Assembly: GCA_050742455.1 (NCBI GenBank)
Contig: JBOGIG010000076.1
Coordinates: 1 to 64,000, forward strand
DNA length: 64,000 nt
Source: JBOGIG01 sp050742455
GTDB taxonomy: Bacteria > Actinomycetota > Acidimicrobiia > Acidimicrobiales > JBOGIG01
Direction: 5' to 3'
In this document: positions 39,609 to 47,242 of the stretch, piece by piece
How the letters are laid out: every line of letters starts with the position of its first letter
How positions within the stretch are numbered: position 1 is the stretch's first letter
The notes under the pieces: model-generated
Database searches by the model: none
Told to the model about the DNA's origin: nothing
The model's input: the letters and a program-made list of their open reading frames with translations, nothing else
Translations under genes and position numbers: made by a program

Positions 39609-40706
39609 GTGAACTTGGCTGAGCTGGTCCGAGACCGCGCCATCATCGTGTGCTGCGGCTCCGGAGGGGTGGGAAAGACGACCGTCGCCGCCGCCTTGGC
39701 CGTGGGGGCGGCGGAGCGGGGTAGGCGGGTGTGCGTAGTAACCATCGACCCAGCCAAGCGCTTGGCCGACGCCCTGGGACTGGGATCACTGACCAATGAG
39801 CCGGGCCGGGTGGCAGGTGATTGGTCCGGCGAATTGTGGGCGCTGATGCTGGACACCAAGGGAACCTTTGACTCCCTGGTCACCCGCTACGCAGCCAACC
39901 CGGCCCAGGCGGAATCGATCATCAACAACCGCCTGTACCGCAATATCTCGGGCGCCCTGTCGGGTACGTCTGAATACATGGCGATCGAGAAGCTGTACCA
40001 GCTTCACGACGAGGGCGGCTTCGACCTGATCGTCGTCGACACGCCCCCGACCCGCAACGCCCTGGATTTTCTCAATGCTCCCAAACGCCTGACCCGGTTC
40101 CTGGACAATCGAGTCTTTCGTCTTCTCATCACCCCTACCCGCGCCTACATGAAGGCGGTCAGTGTGGCCACCCAGGCCCTCCTACGCACGATGTCCAAGG
40201 TGGTTGGAACCGAAGTGGTGCGCGACACCATTGCCTTCTTCCAGGCCTTTGAGGGTATGGAACAGGGTTTTCGGGACCGGGCTTCGCTCATGCTCGAGTT
40301 GCTCGGTCAAACCGACACGGCGTTTGTCCTGGTGACGTCGCCCCGCCCCGACGCCATCGAGGAGGCAATGTACTTCGCCGACAAGCTGGCTCAATCGGAA
40401 ATGTCGTTTCAAGCCTTGGTCGTCAATCGACTCCACCCCCGATTCGGGAGCGAAGACGTGCCCCTCCCACCTGGGCCGGAGGGGCCCGCCACCTCGCCTG
40501 ACAATCCTGTTCTGGCAACGCTGCGCACCAACCTGGCCGAGCTGCGCGGCGTGGCAGTGCGCGAAGAGGCTCAGTTTGCCGAGGTGGCCGACAAGGTGTC
40601 GCCCGCCCCCGTGGCAAGGGTTCCCTTCTTGTCCTCGGACGTCCACGACGTCGCCGGGCTGGAGGAAGTGGCCACCCACCTATTCGCCACCGGACTCGTC
40701 GAATAG
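39609..40706 (+). CDS. ArsA/GET3-type ATPase, second of a pair
   Basis: A 365-residue ATPase from the GTG at 39609, preceded by CGGAG. The Walker A is CGSGGVGKTTVAAALAVGAA, followed by VVTIDPAKRLADALGLG. FDLIVVDTPPTRNALDFLNAP is the Walker B region of the ArsA/GET3 family. The final 27 bp overlap the convergent STAS gene. It is very likely the partner of the preceding ATPase. The pair's job in actinobacteria is poorly known, with links to redox stress through WhiB4 in mycobacteria. Confidence 0.91.
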   Translation: MNLAELVRDRAIIVCCGSGGVGKTTVAAALAVGAAERGRRVCVVTIDPAKRLADALGLGSLTNEPGRVAGDWSGELWALMLDTKGTFDSLVTRYAANPAQAESIINNRLYRNISGALSGTSEYMAIEKLYQLHDEGGFDLIVVDTPPTRNALDFLNAPKRLTRFLDNRVFRLLITPTRAYMKAVSVATQALLRTMSKVVGTEVVRDTIAFFQAFEGMEQGFRDRASLMLELLGQTDTAFVLVTSPRPDAIEEAMYFADKLAQSEMSFQALVVNRLHPRFGSEDVPLPPGPEGPATSPDNPVLATLRTNLAELRGVAVREEAQFAEVADKVSPAPVARVPFLSSDVHDVAGLEEVATHLFATGLVE

Positions 40707-41030
40707 CGACGCCGCAGCTTCCTCGATGGTTTCTGCCACGGTCACAATCCGGTCGAATCCGGTGGTCTTGAGCAACCGGGTCAACGTGGGCCGGCTACAG
40801 GTGACGGCCACGTCTCCGCCCATTTCACGGGCTCTGCGTATACCCCCGATGAGAGCTCCGAGGCCCGCCGAGTCGACGAACGGCACCTCCGACATGTCGA
40901 TCAACAGTCTCGGGCTCGATGCCAGATCGGCCAGGGATTCGCGAAACTGGCTGACGGTGTAGGCATCCAGTTCCCCCACCGGTCGGCAGATGGTGTAACC
41001 CTCGGCCTGTTCGACCTCGACGCTGAGCAA
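40680..41030 (-). CDS. STAS-domain anti-sigma factor antagonist
   Basis: A 116-residue protein from a TTG at 41030 that follows a perfect AGGAGG at good spacing. The ATG/GTG starts further upstream run antisense to the receiver gene and are rejected. The STAS pattern is clear: ICRPVGELDAYTVSQFRESL, LLIDMSEVPFVDSAGLGALI with the phosphorylatable Ser in VDSAGLG, then GGDVAVTCSRPTLTRLLKTTGF. It should bind an RsbW-type kinase, such as the one cut by the left edge. It lies divergent to a receiver protein, 94 bp away. Confidence 0.92.
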   Translation of the reverse strand: MLSVEVEQAEGYTICRPVGELDAYTVSQFRESLADLASSPRLLIDMSEVPFVDSAGLGALIGGIRRAREMGGDVAVTCSRPTLTRLLKTTGFDRIVTVAETIEEAAASLFDESGGE

Positions 41031-41124
41031 GCGGACCTCCTCTTGGTTCGTCTGTTCCCGGACCAGATCTATCCAATCGCCCGGGGTCGTAACCGGAGCG
41101 GGAGACGCACTACCCTCTGGGGCC

Positions 41125-41568
41125 GTGCCGGAATTTCTGATCGCCAGCGACGAAGTTACCGTAATCGACGATATCGCCTCCGTCCTCGACGGGCCGGGGA
41201 ACACCGTGCGCCACGTAAAAGCCGGAGGGGCCGTTCTGGGTGAACTACAGGCCCGACGAGCCGACCTGGTGATCCTGGACATGCAAATCGGGAACATGGG
41301 AGCGATGGCGGTGTGCATGGACCTGCGCCTGGAGGAAGGGGCCGGTCGGGTGGAACACACACCGGTGCTGATCATGGCTGATCGCCGAGCCGACGTTTTC
41401 CTGGCCCGCCGTGCCGGCGCCGAGGGGTGGGTGGTCAAGCCCTTCGACTCCCTGCGGGTACGCCGGGCGGTGAAGGCCCTGCTGGATGGGGGCACGTTTC
41501 ACGACGCCTCCTACCGCCCGACGCCGGTGATGTCCGTGCCCGTCCCCGGCGACGGAGACGTCGAGTAG
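41125..41568 (+). CDS. Stand-alone receiver-domain protein
   Basis: A 147-residue CheY-like protein with no output domain. The phospho-acceptor Asp is in DLVILDMQIGNMGAM, and the conserved lysine is in GWVVKPFDSLRVRRA. The usual acidic pair at the N-terminus is replaced in part (LIASDEVTVID), so metal binding may be weaker. The start is GTG. It ends just before tRNA-Pro. Divergence from the STAS gene suggests a shared signalling role, but no kinase is adjacent. Confidence 0.85.
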   Translation: MPEFLIASDEVTVIDDIASVLDGPGNTVRHVKAGGAVLGELQARRADLVILDMQIGNMGAMAVCMDLRLEEGAGRVEHTPVLIMADRRADVFLARRAGAEGWVVKPFDSLRVRRAVKALLDGGTFHDASYRPTPVMSVPVPGDGDVE

Positions 41569-41605
41569 CATTTTGTGCCGACCGGTCCTTGTAGGTCCGG
41601 CCATC

Positions 41606-41683
41606 CGGGAAGTAGCGCAGCTTGGTTAGCGCGCAGCGTTCGGGACGCTGAGGCCGCGGGTTCAAATCCCGCCTTCCCGACCA
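41606..41683 (+). tRNA. tRNA-Pro (anticodon CGG)
   Basis: Acceptor CGGGAAG (41606-41612) pairs with CTTCCCG (41673-41679); the CCA end is encoded (41681-41683). The anticodon stem CAGCG/CGCTG encloses TTCGGGA, giving anticodon CGG for codon CCG. The T arm is CGGG-TTCAAAT-CCCG. A short T-run at 41704-41708 could help termination. A decayed accessory region begins right after it. Confidence 0.93.
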
Positions 41684-42203
41684 GCAACATGCGGGTCAGG
41701 CCCTGTTTTTGTTATCCACAGGCTGGGGGCCGGCCCGACAGACCACAACACGGACCACATCCGCCTGGGGTCGGCGGCGGTTCCCACGGGCTGCTGAGAG
41801 CGCACCACAGCACTGATCGATGCCCGGGGCGACAGTCTGTCCTGCCTGTGGGCTGCCTCGACCCCGACGAGGGACGCCGTACCCGTCTGATCTGGCCCCC
41901 CGTACGCCTCACTGGGCGGCTATAGGCCCCCGTGCAGAACGATCCGTCTCAGGCTCCTCGTAGTGGTCGACGATCCCGCAGGGGCCATATGTTATTTAGG
42001 GTCCCGCCAGCGGGAATCAATTCGGACGGGTCTACTGGAACGCCTTCGCGACGGTGCAGGTCAGGGCCGTCCCGACGGGCCCATGTCCGTCCCGGTAGAG
42101 GTTCGGCCTACGGGAACATGGAGCGGTGGATCGATCACGGCGTCAATGATGGGAAACCGCCCGAAACGCGCTTAGGGTGGTGACGGCCAGCCACGGAGGT
42201 GCC
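41684..42203. other. Gene-poor stretch after tRNA-Pro
   Basis: These 520 bp have only short, unconvincing reading frames and no match I can name. The composition looks like degraded coding sequence. I searched for a second copy of the tRNA 3' end (an attachment-site sign) and for integrase motifs, and saw neither. Confidence 0.45.
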
Positions 42204-42430
42204 ATGCCCAGCGCTCAGCTATATGACACCATTGGTGCCACCTACACTGCGACGCGGCGCACCGAGCCGCGAATCGCAGCACAGGTCTGGGCAGCACTCG
42301 GCAGCGCAAGGACCGTGCTGAATGTCGGGGCTGGCGCTGAATGTCGGGGCTGGCGCCGGTAGCTACGAGCCCCCCGACCGTGACGTCACAGCGGTGGAAC
42401 CATCAACGGTCATGCGCGGCGCCCTCAGGT
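42204..42430 (+). pseudogene. SAM-dependent methyltransferase remnant
   Basis: The start MPSAQLYDTIGATYTATRRT after a good GGAGG site, and then VWAALGSARTVLNVGAGAG, is the beginning of a class I methyltransferase (motif I VLNVGAGAG, then DVTAVEPS). A 19-bp tandem duplication at 42317-42354 shifts the frame inside motif I and gives an early stop. After position 42430 the sequence continues as the 3' end of a kinase gene on the other strand, so the rest of the methyltransferase is missing. Confidence 0.8.
42317..42354. repeat. 19-bp tandem duplication that breaks the methyltransferase
   Basis: GCTGAATGTCGGGGCTGGC occurs twice perfectly. Removing one copy restores VLNVGAGAGSYEPPDRDVTA, so the duplication is the inactivating event or one of them. 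Confidence 0.95.
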
Positions 42431-43324
42431 TCAAGGTGCCAGTTCGATCACCACATCCCGAAGATCGGGCTGGTCGACGGACTCCTGGACGCAGCGGGCG
42501 AAGAGCCACTGCTGTAATCGTTCGGGGTCGAGTTCGAGGAGACTGGCCATGCGTTGGACAAACCCAACGGGGTCTTCCAGTAGACGATCAGGGAAGTTCA
42601 ACATGTGCTGAAGAGGGTCGTACGTCGGGTCGCCCAGGTACGGCTTGGGATCAATGGCGAGCCATGGTTCTCGCCTGGCGGCCAAGACGTTCCCTGAGTG
42701 CAGGTCAGTGCAGAGCAACACGGTCCGCTCGGCCGTTCCTGGCAGACTTCGAAACAGCTCCACGCCCGCCCGGCTGAGCCCCGGGTCCAACTGAACTCCC
42801 GCCTCGACGGCTGCGTACTTCTCTTCGTACTCGTCGGCCCACCAATCGCACATGCTCTGCAGTGTGCGGAACGGGTGGCCCCTTGGCGGCTCGATCCACA
42901 GTCGGCGCAGGAGGCCGGCGACGACGGCATCCTGCTCGTGGGGCGGCCTGTCTTGGGACAGGGCTCTACCCGGCTCGCAGATCTCAAGCAGCAGAGCACT
43001 GGCCGCGCCGATTACCACGGAATCGTAGAGTCGCACCGTGCCTTGGCCGTCCCACGCACGCAACCCGTCGGCCTCATGCAACGCCTCGTCGTGACACCAG
43101 CCAACCTTGAGTACGACAAGCTCTCCCGTTTCGGTGTGGGCGGGGGCTACCCAGGACGCGACCCCACCAGGCTGAAACGGTCGGCCCAAGTCGAGCCGCC
43201 ATCTCTTCGCCAAGTCATCGACAATGAGTGGTAACCGGGCCATCCATGCTTGACGCTGGGAACCAGGGGCTTCTCTGTCCGCTACCGCCCTCAAAAGATT
43301 CCTGGGCAGCTCGAAGGCGGACAC
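42431..43324 (-). CDS. APH(6)-like kinase (streptomycin/hydroxyurea phosphotransferase family)
   Basis: A 297-residue protein-kinase-like phosphotransferase. The family pattern is complete: SWVAPAHTETGELVVLKVGW with the ATP lysine, the catalytic LLCTDLHSGNVLAARREPWL and metal-binding IDPKPYLGDPTYD. It resembles the aminoglycoside 6-phosphotransferase / hydroxyurea phosphotransferase group, which inactivates streptomycin in some hosts; many members have unknown natural substrates. The start is GTG. It lies in the decayed accessory region, but its reading frame is intact, and its 3' end abuts the methyltransferase remnant. Confidence 0.88.
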   Translation of the reverse strand: MSAFELPRNLLRAVADREAPGSQRQAWMARLPLIVDDLAKRWRLDLGRPFQPGGVASWVAPAHTETGELVVLKVGWCHDEALHEADGLRAWDGQGTVRLYDSVVIGAASALLLEICEPGRALSQDRPPHEQDAVVAGLLRRLWIEPPRGHPFRTLQSMCDWWADEYEEKYAAVEAGVQLDPGLSRAGVELFRSLPGTAERTVLLCTDLHSGNVLAARREPWLAIDPKPYLGDPTYDPLQHMLNFPDRLLEDPVGFVQRMASLLELDPERLQQWLFARCVQESVDQPDLRDVVIELAP

Positions 43325-43390
43325 CTCAGCATTCTTCTCGAAGCTGGCCGTGGGCCATGAAAGCGCGTCCTTTATCGCGACGGACTCACG

Positions 43391-44215
43391 CTATACAGGG
43401 CGGCCGAGCCGACCTATTTGGGCAGTCGCCGCCCGGAACAGCGGTAGCTCTTCAACCGCGCTTGGGTCCACGCGTGCATACTCGTTGAGGGCGACCAGCC
43501 TGAAGATGACCGCCCGTAGGAGAAGCTGCGTGGACTCCGAGTCTCTCCGGACGAGGTGCAGCACTTCGTTGGCAGCGTCGAACCACAGAAGGCCGTCCAC
43601 GGCGGTGATGGCCTCGGCGTAGGTAGCCGGGCGCCAGTAAGGCGAAAAGTCGATGATTGCCGGGGGCAGCCCCAGGGCGAAGAGTACGTTGCCGCTCAGG
43701 TCTCCGTGCACGAGCTGGTTACGTTGCTCACGGACGGGCCGAAGGAGCCTGGTTAGATCCTCCAGCAGCAGAGCCACCGCCCCTACCGGCTCCACGCTCG
43801 CCTCACCCCAGGCGACCCGGTCGGCCAGCGCCCAGCGATGCGTGCGATGATCCAGGAAGGATGGACGGGACTCGCCCCGCACTGCCTTGTGGAAAGCTCG
43901 AGCAGCGCTGAGCAGCTCGCTCCAGCGGCCGGGAGGACCGCTACGGCCCTCGACCAGGGTCGTCGCCGCCCACCCGTCCACGACCCAGGAGCCGTTCGAA
44001 GCCCGCAGCGGGCGCGCCAGGCGGAAGCCATCCTCCTTCAGACGGGAAAACAGCTCGGCGCTCCAAGCGGCTTCCACCGGATCATCAACCGGCTTCAGCA
44101 CAGACCCTCCGATCTGCACGCTGGTGCCCTCACCTCCCGCAAGGGCTACTGGCGTCCCGGTCAGGCCGAACGCCTCCGTTACAGTGCGCGGGACAAGAGG
44201 CGGAACATTAGTCAC
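43391..44215 (-). CDS. APH-like small-molecule kinase, TIGR02569-like
   Basis: About 274 residues from a GTG at 44215 (VTNVPPLVPRTVTEAFGL); an earlier frame start at 44272 would overlap the divergent region. The catalytic loop is NQLVHGDLSGNVLFALGLPP and the metal site AIIDFSPYWRPATYAEA, as in the actinobacterial TIGR02569 family. The function of that family is not known to me beyond the kinase fold. It stands directly upstream of the APH(6)-like gene on the same strand, making a two-kinase unit. Confidence 0.8.
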   Translation of the reverse strand: MTNVPPLVPRTVTEAFGLTGTPVALAGGEGTSVQIGGSVLKPVDDPVEAAWSAELFSRLKEDGFRLARPLRASNGSWVVDGWAATTLVEGRSGPPGRWSELLSAARAFHKAVRGESRPSFLDHRTHRWALADRVAWGEASVEPVGAVALLLEDLTRLLRPVREQRNQLVHGDLSGNVLFALGLPPAIIDFSPYWRPATYAEAITAVDGLLWFDAANEVLHLVRRDSESTQLLLRAVIFRLVALNEYARVDPSAVEELPLFRAATAQIGRLGRPV

Positions 44216-44350
44216 GGGTAGATCATGCACGGCAACGGGAGCCTCCGGCAGGTGAGGGGCGCCGCCGGACAACGCAGGCGATGTACCAGTGAAGGATCGG
44301 CTACCGGCACTCGTGGTGTCGTGGTGTCGTGGTGTCGTAGCCGTGAAGTC

Positions 44351-44560
44351 GTGACTAGGCAGACGACCGTGCGGTTGCCCGAGGATCTTGCTAACCGGGC
44401 CGCGGCCGTGGCTCGGGTCCGTGGTGTCAGTGTCAACGCGCTGATCGTAAAGTCCCTCGCCGGCGAGATCGACCGGGTGGGGGCGGATAAGGACTTCACA
44501 ACTCGCGCCCGCAAGCTGCTCGAACGTGACAAGGAGCTGCTCGACCGGCTCGCCCGGTGA
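44351..44560 (+). CDS. RHH-type antitoxin
   Basis: A 69-residue protein from the GTG at 44351. VTRQTTVRLPEDLANRAAAV is a ribbon-helix-helix opening, followed by RGVSVNALIVKSLAGEID and a charged C-terminal tail that would bind a toxin. The longer frame from 44225 adds Arg-rich residues without similarity. Its GTGA end overlaps the start of a broken Doc toxin gene, so it is an antitoxin that has lost its partner. Confidence 0.8.
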   Translation: MTRQTTVRLPEDLANRAAAVARVRGVSVNALIVKSLAGEIDRVGADKDFTTRARKLLERDKELLDRLAR

Positions 44561-44840
44561 CTAGGTAAATCAGCCTGGCGGAGTACCTCTGGCTGGCCGA
44601 GCAGGTCACTGGCGTCGAAGCCGCCGTGCTCGTCAGGGCCGCCCGAACAGAGCTGGCAGACTCGGCGCTGCACGCTCCCGAGACTGCGTTCGGCGGCCAC
44701 GAGTTTCTAAGTCGAGCAAGTCGACAAGGCGGCGGTGCTGGTCTGTCGGCTGGCGTGGAACCATCCGTTCCCGGACGGCAACAAGCGGGCCGCGTGGGCG
44801 GAGTGGCTTCGCTCCCTTGTGCGCTTCCCGGGTAGCTGAT
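44557..44840 (+). pseudogene. Broken Fic/Doc toxin gene
   Basis: The frame opens with GTG ACT AGG and meets TAA at 44566-44568. It continues SLAEYLWLAEQVTGVEAAVL as far as FGGHEF, then shifts frame to VDKAAVLVCRLAWNHPFPDG and NKRAAW, which includes the Fic/Doc signature HPFxDGNKR. The C-terminus is replaced by an unrelated tail ending at 44840. At least one nonsense change, one frameshift and a truncation show that it is dead. Confidence 0.85.
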
Positions 44841-45093
44841 GCCCTCGCCGGGGTGGGTCGTGATCCTCAACGGGGCGCCACGCTCGGGGAAGTCGGCCAT
44901 CGTGGAGGCCATCCAGGACAGCTTCGAGGGGACCTGGGTCAACCTTGGGGTGGACGTGCTCGCTGGCAGGGTCATCCCGTAGCGCTACCGGCCGGGGATC
45001 GGGTTGCGCCCCGGCGGCGAGCTCCCCGAGGTCGAGGCGGATCGCCCCATCCAGATCGGAGACAACCATGCGCCGCTCATCGATCGGCTATCG
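44839..45093 (+). pseudogene. Chloramphenicol phosphotransferase-like remnant
   Basis: ATG at 44839 (sharing TGATG with the Doc remnant) encodes VVILNGAPRSGKSAIVEAIQ with a P-loop and WVNLGVDVLAGRVIP. There is then an in-frame TAG (44980-44982), followed by RYRPGIGLRPGGELPEVEAD. This matches the N-terminal half of the CPT family, which normally continues well beyond this point. The stop codon is TAG, so selenocysteine read-through cannot rescue it. Confidence 0.78.
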
Positions 45094-45114
45094 AGATGTT
45101 GCCGTCTTGACGTC

Positions 45115-45420
45115 ATGACGGTGAAATGCGATCATGGCGGAGTGGAACGCCGGAAGACGACCGTCTATCTAGACCCCGACGTGTTGACCGCCACCAAGGT
45201 GCTGGCTGCGACGCGCCAACAGAGCGAGAGTCAGCTGGTCGAGGACGCGTTGCGCGCCTACTTCGACAGTGGCCAGCTTGAGGCGGCAAGAGCTGACCTG
45301 CGGGCACTGATGGAGCGGGTGGCGGCTCAAACCGATCTTGACGGCGACGAGGCCATGGCCCTCGCCGTGAAGGAGGTTCGAGCCGTGCGCTCTTCTCGCC
45401 GCTCCCGTCATACTGTCTAG
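45115..45420 (+). CDS. RHH (CopG-like) antitoxin of a PIN toxin
   Basis: A 101-residue protein with the ribbon-helix-helix opening ERRKTTVYLDPDVLTATKVL and QQSESQLVEDALRAYF. A charged tail follows that should wrap the toxin. A start at GTG 45142 (VERRKTTV) fits typical family N-termini, but has its purine-rich site too close, so either start is possible. The PIN toxin gene begins 2 bp after its stop. The reading frames of both are intact. Confidence 0.8.
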   Translation: MTVKCDHGGVERRKTTVYLDPDVLTATKVLAATRQQSESQLVEDALRAYFDSGQLEAARADLRALMERVAAQTDLDGDEAMALAVKEVRAVRSSRRSRHTV

Positions 45421-45421
45421 G

Positions 45422-45844
45422 TTGCCGGGGCCACGAGCGGTCGCTGATACGAACGTCTGGGTGGCCGCCGCAATCACGCCGGCCGGCGTATGCGGTCAGC
45501 TGCTCCAGGCGGTTATCGACGGCCGTTGGCATCCTGTGATCTCACCGCAGCTGGTCAACGAGCTGGAGGACGTGCTATCCCGCGCAAAGTTCCGGCGCTG
45601 GCTAACCCAGCAGGAGGCCGACAGGTTCGTCACCGACCTTAGGGTCCTCGCTGACGAGATCGACGATCCGCCGGCCATGGCCATCAGGCAGACCGCTGAT
45701 CCCGATGACGAGTTCCTGTTAGCTCTGGCCGCCGCCGCCCGAGTCGAGGCACTGATCTCCGGTGACCCCCACCTCCTCAACCCGGAAGGCCTGGAGCCGC
45801 CCGTGGTGACCCCCGCAGCCTTCCTCGGCCGACTACAACGGTGA
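45422..45844 (+). CDS. PIN-domain toxin (putative ribonuclease)
   Basis: A 140-residue PIN protein starting at TTG, 2 bp after the antitoxin stop. The acidic active-site residues are in VADTNVWVAAAI, LVNELEDVLS, and TADPDDEFLLALAAAARVEA, followed by LISGDPHLL. Such toxins cut RNA when released from their antitoxin. It is one of the few intact genes in the accessory region, consistent with self-preservation of toxin-antitoxin pairs. Confidence 0.87.
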   Translation: MPGPRAVADTNVWVAAAITPAGVCGQLLQAVIDGRWHPVISPQLVNELEDVLSRAKFRRWLTQQEADRFVTDLRVLADEIDDPPAMAIRQTADPDDEFLLALAAAARVEALISGDPHLLNPEGLEPPVVTPAAFLGRLQR

Positions 45845-45895
45845 CGACATGGGATCGCTGCGTAGCCAGACCGGTGACCGGCCGCCGCTTCGTCC

Positions 45896-46355
45896 GTGAT
45901 CAGCATGACACGGTGGCATGCTGTCGACGTGGCGTCGGGATCACGTCGTCGCAGTCGACCCACGCCTACTGGAACCGCGTGGTTTGTCGTCGGGTATGCC
46001 GGTGTCGCCGGCTTCTTCGCCTTGGAGGCGCTGACCCGCAAGCCGGGGAATGCCTCCAGCCTGCACGCCGAGCCGCTGACCAGGGGACAACTCGCATGAT
46101 CGCTGTCGCCTACGAGTTGGGCGCCGAGGTGCCCCTCCTACTGCGGCGCACCCCCTTGCCCGAGCTACCCCGCCTGGTAGCACCAGCAGGGCTGATCTTG
46201 CAGGCAACGGGCCTCGGATTGCGGGCCTGGTGGATGCGCTGCTTGGGCGAGTTCTATTGCCGAACCCTGCGGACCGATGGCTACTCCGCCGCGAGTTCCC
46301 CGGCTATGTCAACGACAGCGGCCGCACGAAGAAGTTCGTCCCGTTCGTCTGTTGA
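45896..46355 (+). pseudogene. Isoprenylcysteine carboxyl methyltransferase (ICMT)-like remnant
   Basis: Three reading frames carry successive pieces of one membrane methyltransferase. FVVGYAGVAGFFALEALTRK is in the first, RMIAVAYELGAEVPLLLRR and GLGLRAWWMRCLGEFY in the second, and RWLLRREFPGYVNDSGRTKK, ending FVPFVC and a TGA at 46353, in the third. Two frameshifts separate them, and the central catalytic part appears deleted. The assignment rests on the general pattern of actinobacterial ICMT-like proteins. Confidence 0.65.
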
Positions 46356-46463
46356 GGCCACGTCCCACACGTGGGCCGCCGCCCGGTCTAGCGGTCAGCC
46401 TCCGAGTCGAACGACTCCGCCACTTCTCGCGCTTGATGAGGCGCGGGCCTAGGCTGAGCGAGC

Positions 46464-46832
46464 ATGGAACTCCACGAGCCGACCCACGACTGGCCCCGTC
46501 CGGTAGTCCATTGGGAGATTGAGGCAACTGACCCCGAAAAGTTGAGGATGTTCTACTCCGACATGTTCCAATGGGACATCGGGGATGGGCCGATCAACCA
46601 GATTGCACCGGGCATCGGAGGACCCGAACCCGGGCCCGGCGGCCACCTACGTCAGGGCGACCGCCCAGGGGTACGCCTCTACATTCAGGTGCGGGATCTG
46701 AGGTCGTCACTGGATCGGGCCACTTCTTTGGGCGCCGTGACAGTGGCCGAGCCCTTCGACGTCCCAGGCGGCCCGACGCTGGCTGCCATCGAGGACCCCG
46801 AGGGAAATCCCGTGGTCCTGGTTCAGCAATAG
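46464..46832 (+). CDS. VOC (glyoxalase/bleomycin-resistance fold) protein
   Basis: A 122-residue protein with the VOC pattern: PVVHWEIEATDPEKLRMFYS at the N-terminus and AIEDPEGNPVVLVQQ at the C-terminus. The paired beta-alpha-beta modules carry likely metal ligands His and Glu. Family members act as glyoxalases, dioxygenases or antibiotic-binding proteins; none can be chosen here. It marks the right-hand end of the decayed region. Confidence 0.85.
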   Translation: MELHEPTHDWPRPVVHWEIEATDPEKLRMFYSDMFQWDIGDGPINQIAPGIGGPEPGPGGHLRQGDRPGVRLYIQVRDLRSSLDRATSLGAVTVAEPFDVPGGPTLAAIEDPEGNPVVLVQQ

Positions 46833-46890
46833 CCATGACAGGCCCATGGCCGGTCATGGGCACATGCCCATTCAGCGTCTGGCGTCCCAA

Positions 46891-47184
46891 TCAGTCGAGG
46901 GTATCGTACGTCCGACGATCGACGGTCCCTGGTTCCATCGAGGCCATGAACTGGTGGAACAATCCGTCATCTGCTCCCAAGCGGGCCGACGAGACGGCAT
47001 CGTCCTCGGATCGCCACAGGCTGACCACGGCCCACTCTCCCGACGCGCTCCGCATCGTTGTCCGGCGAAGGAAACCGGCGTGGTTGGGAATGAACTCGGT
47101 CTGCACCCGCCTGTCGAGTGCGAGGAAGTCCGTCTCATCCATCGCAACGCCGAGACGGAAGGTCAGGATCTCCATTGCAGCCAT
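46891..47184 (-). CDS. Small dimeric alpha/beta-barrel-like hypothetical protein
   Basis: From the ATG at 47184 the product has 97 residues: MAAMEILTFRLGVAMDETDF, HAGFLRRTTMRSASGEWAVV, LWRSEDDAVSSARLGAD, then a helix with FHQFMASMEPGTV. The layout resembles ABM/stress-responsive barrel proteins. The longer frame to 47343 overlaps the divergent lipase gene and is rejected. Function unknown. Confidence 0.6.
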   Translation of the reverse strand: MAAMEILTFRLGVAMDETDFLALDRRVQTEFIPNHAGFLRRTTMRSASGEWAVVSLWRSEDDAVSSARLGADDGLFHQFMASMEPGTVDRRTYDTLD

Positions 47185-47242
47185 GGCCCCATCCTTGTCG
47201 AAGTAGCCAGCGGGTGACGACAGTCGAAGTTCAGGTCGCGGC

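Noticed and set aside
40680..41495. A 271-residue version of the STAS protein
   Set aside because: The N-terminal 155 residues are antisense to the receiver gene; a TTG at 41030 directly after AGGAGG gives a normal STAS length.
41606..41683. tRNA-Pro as an attachment site with a repeated 3' end
   Set aside because: No second copy of the tRNA 3' sequence was found up to about 46.5 kb, and no integrase is visible, so att boundaries cannot be claimed.
44225..44350. N-terminal extension of the first RHH antitoxin
   Set aside because: The extra 42 residues are Arg/Gly-rich and overlap the upstream region of a divergent gene; the GTG at 44351 gives a typical RHH start.
44980..44982. Recoding of the stop in the CPT-like remnant
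   Set aside because: The codon is TAG, not TGA, and the gene is also truncated at its 3' end.
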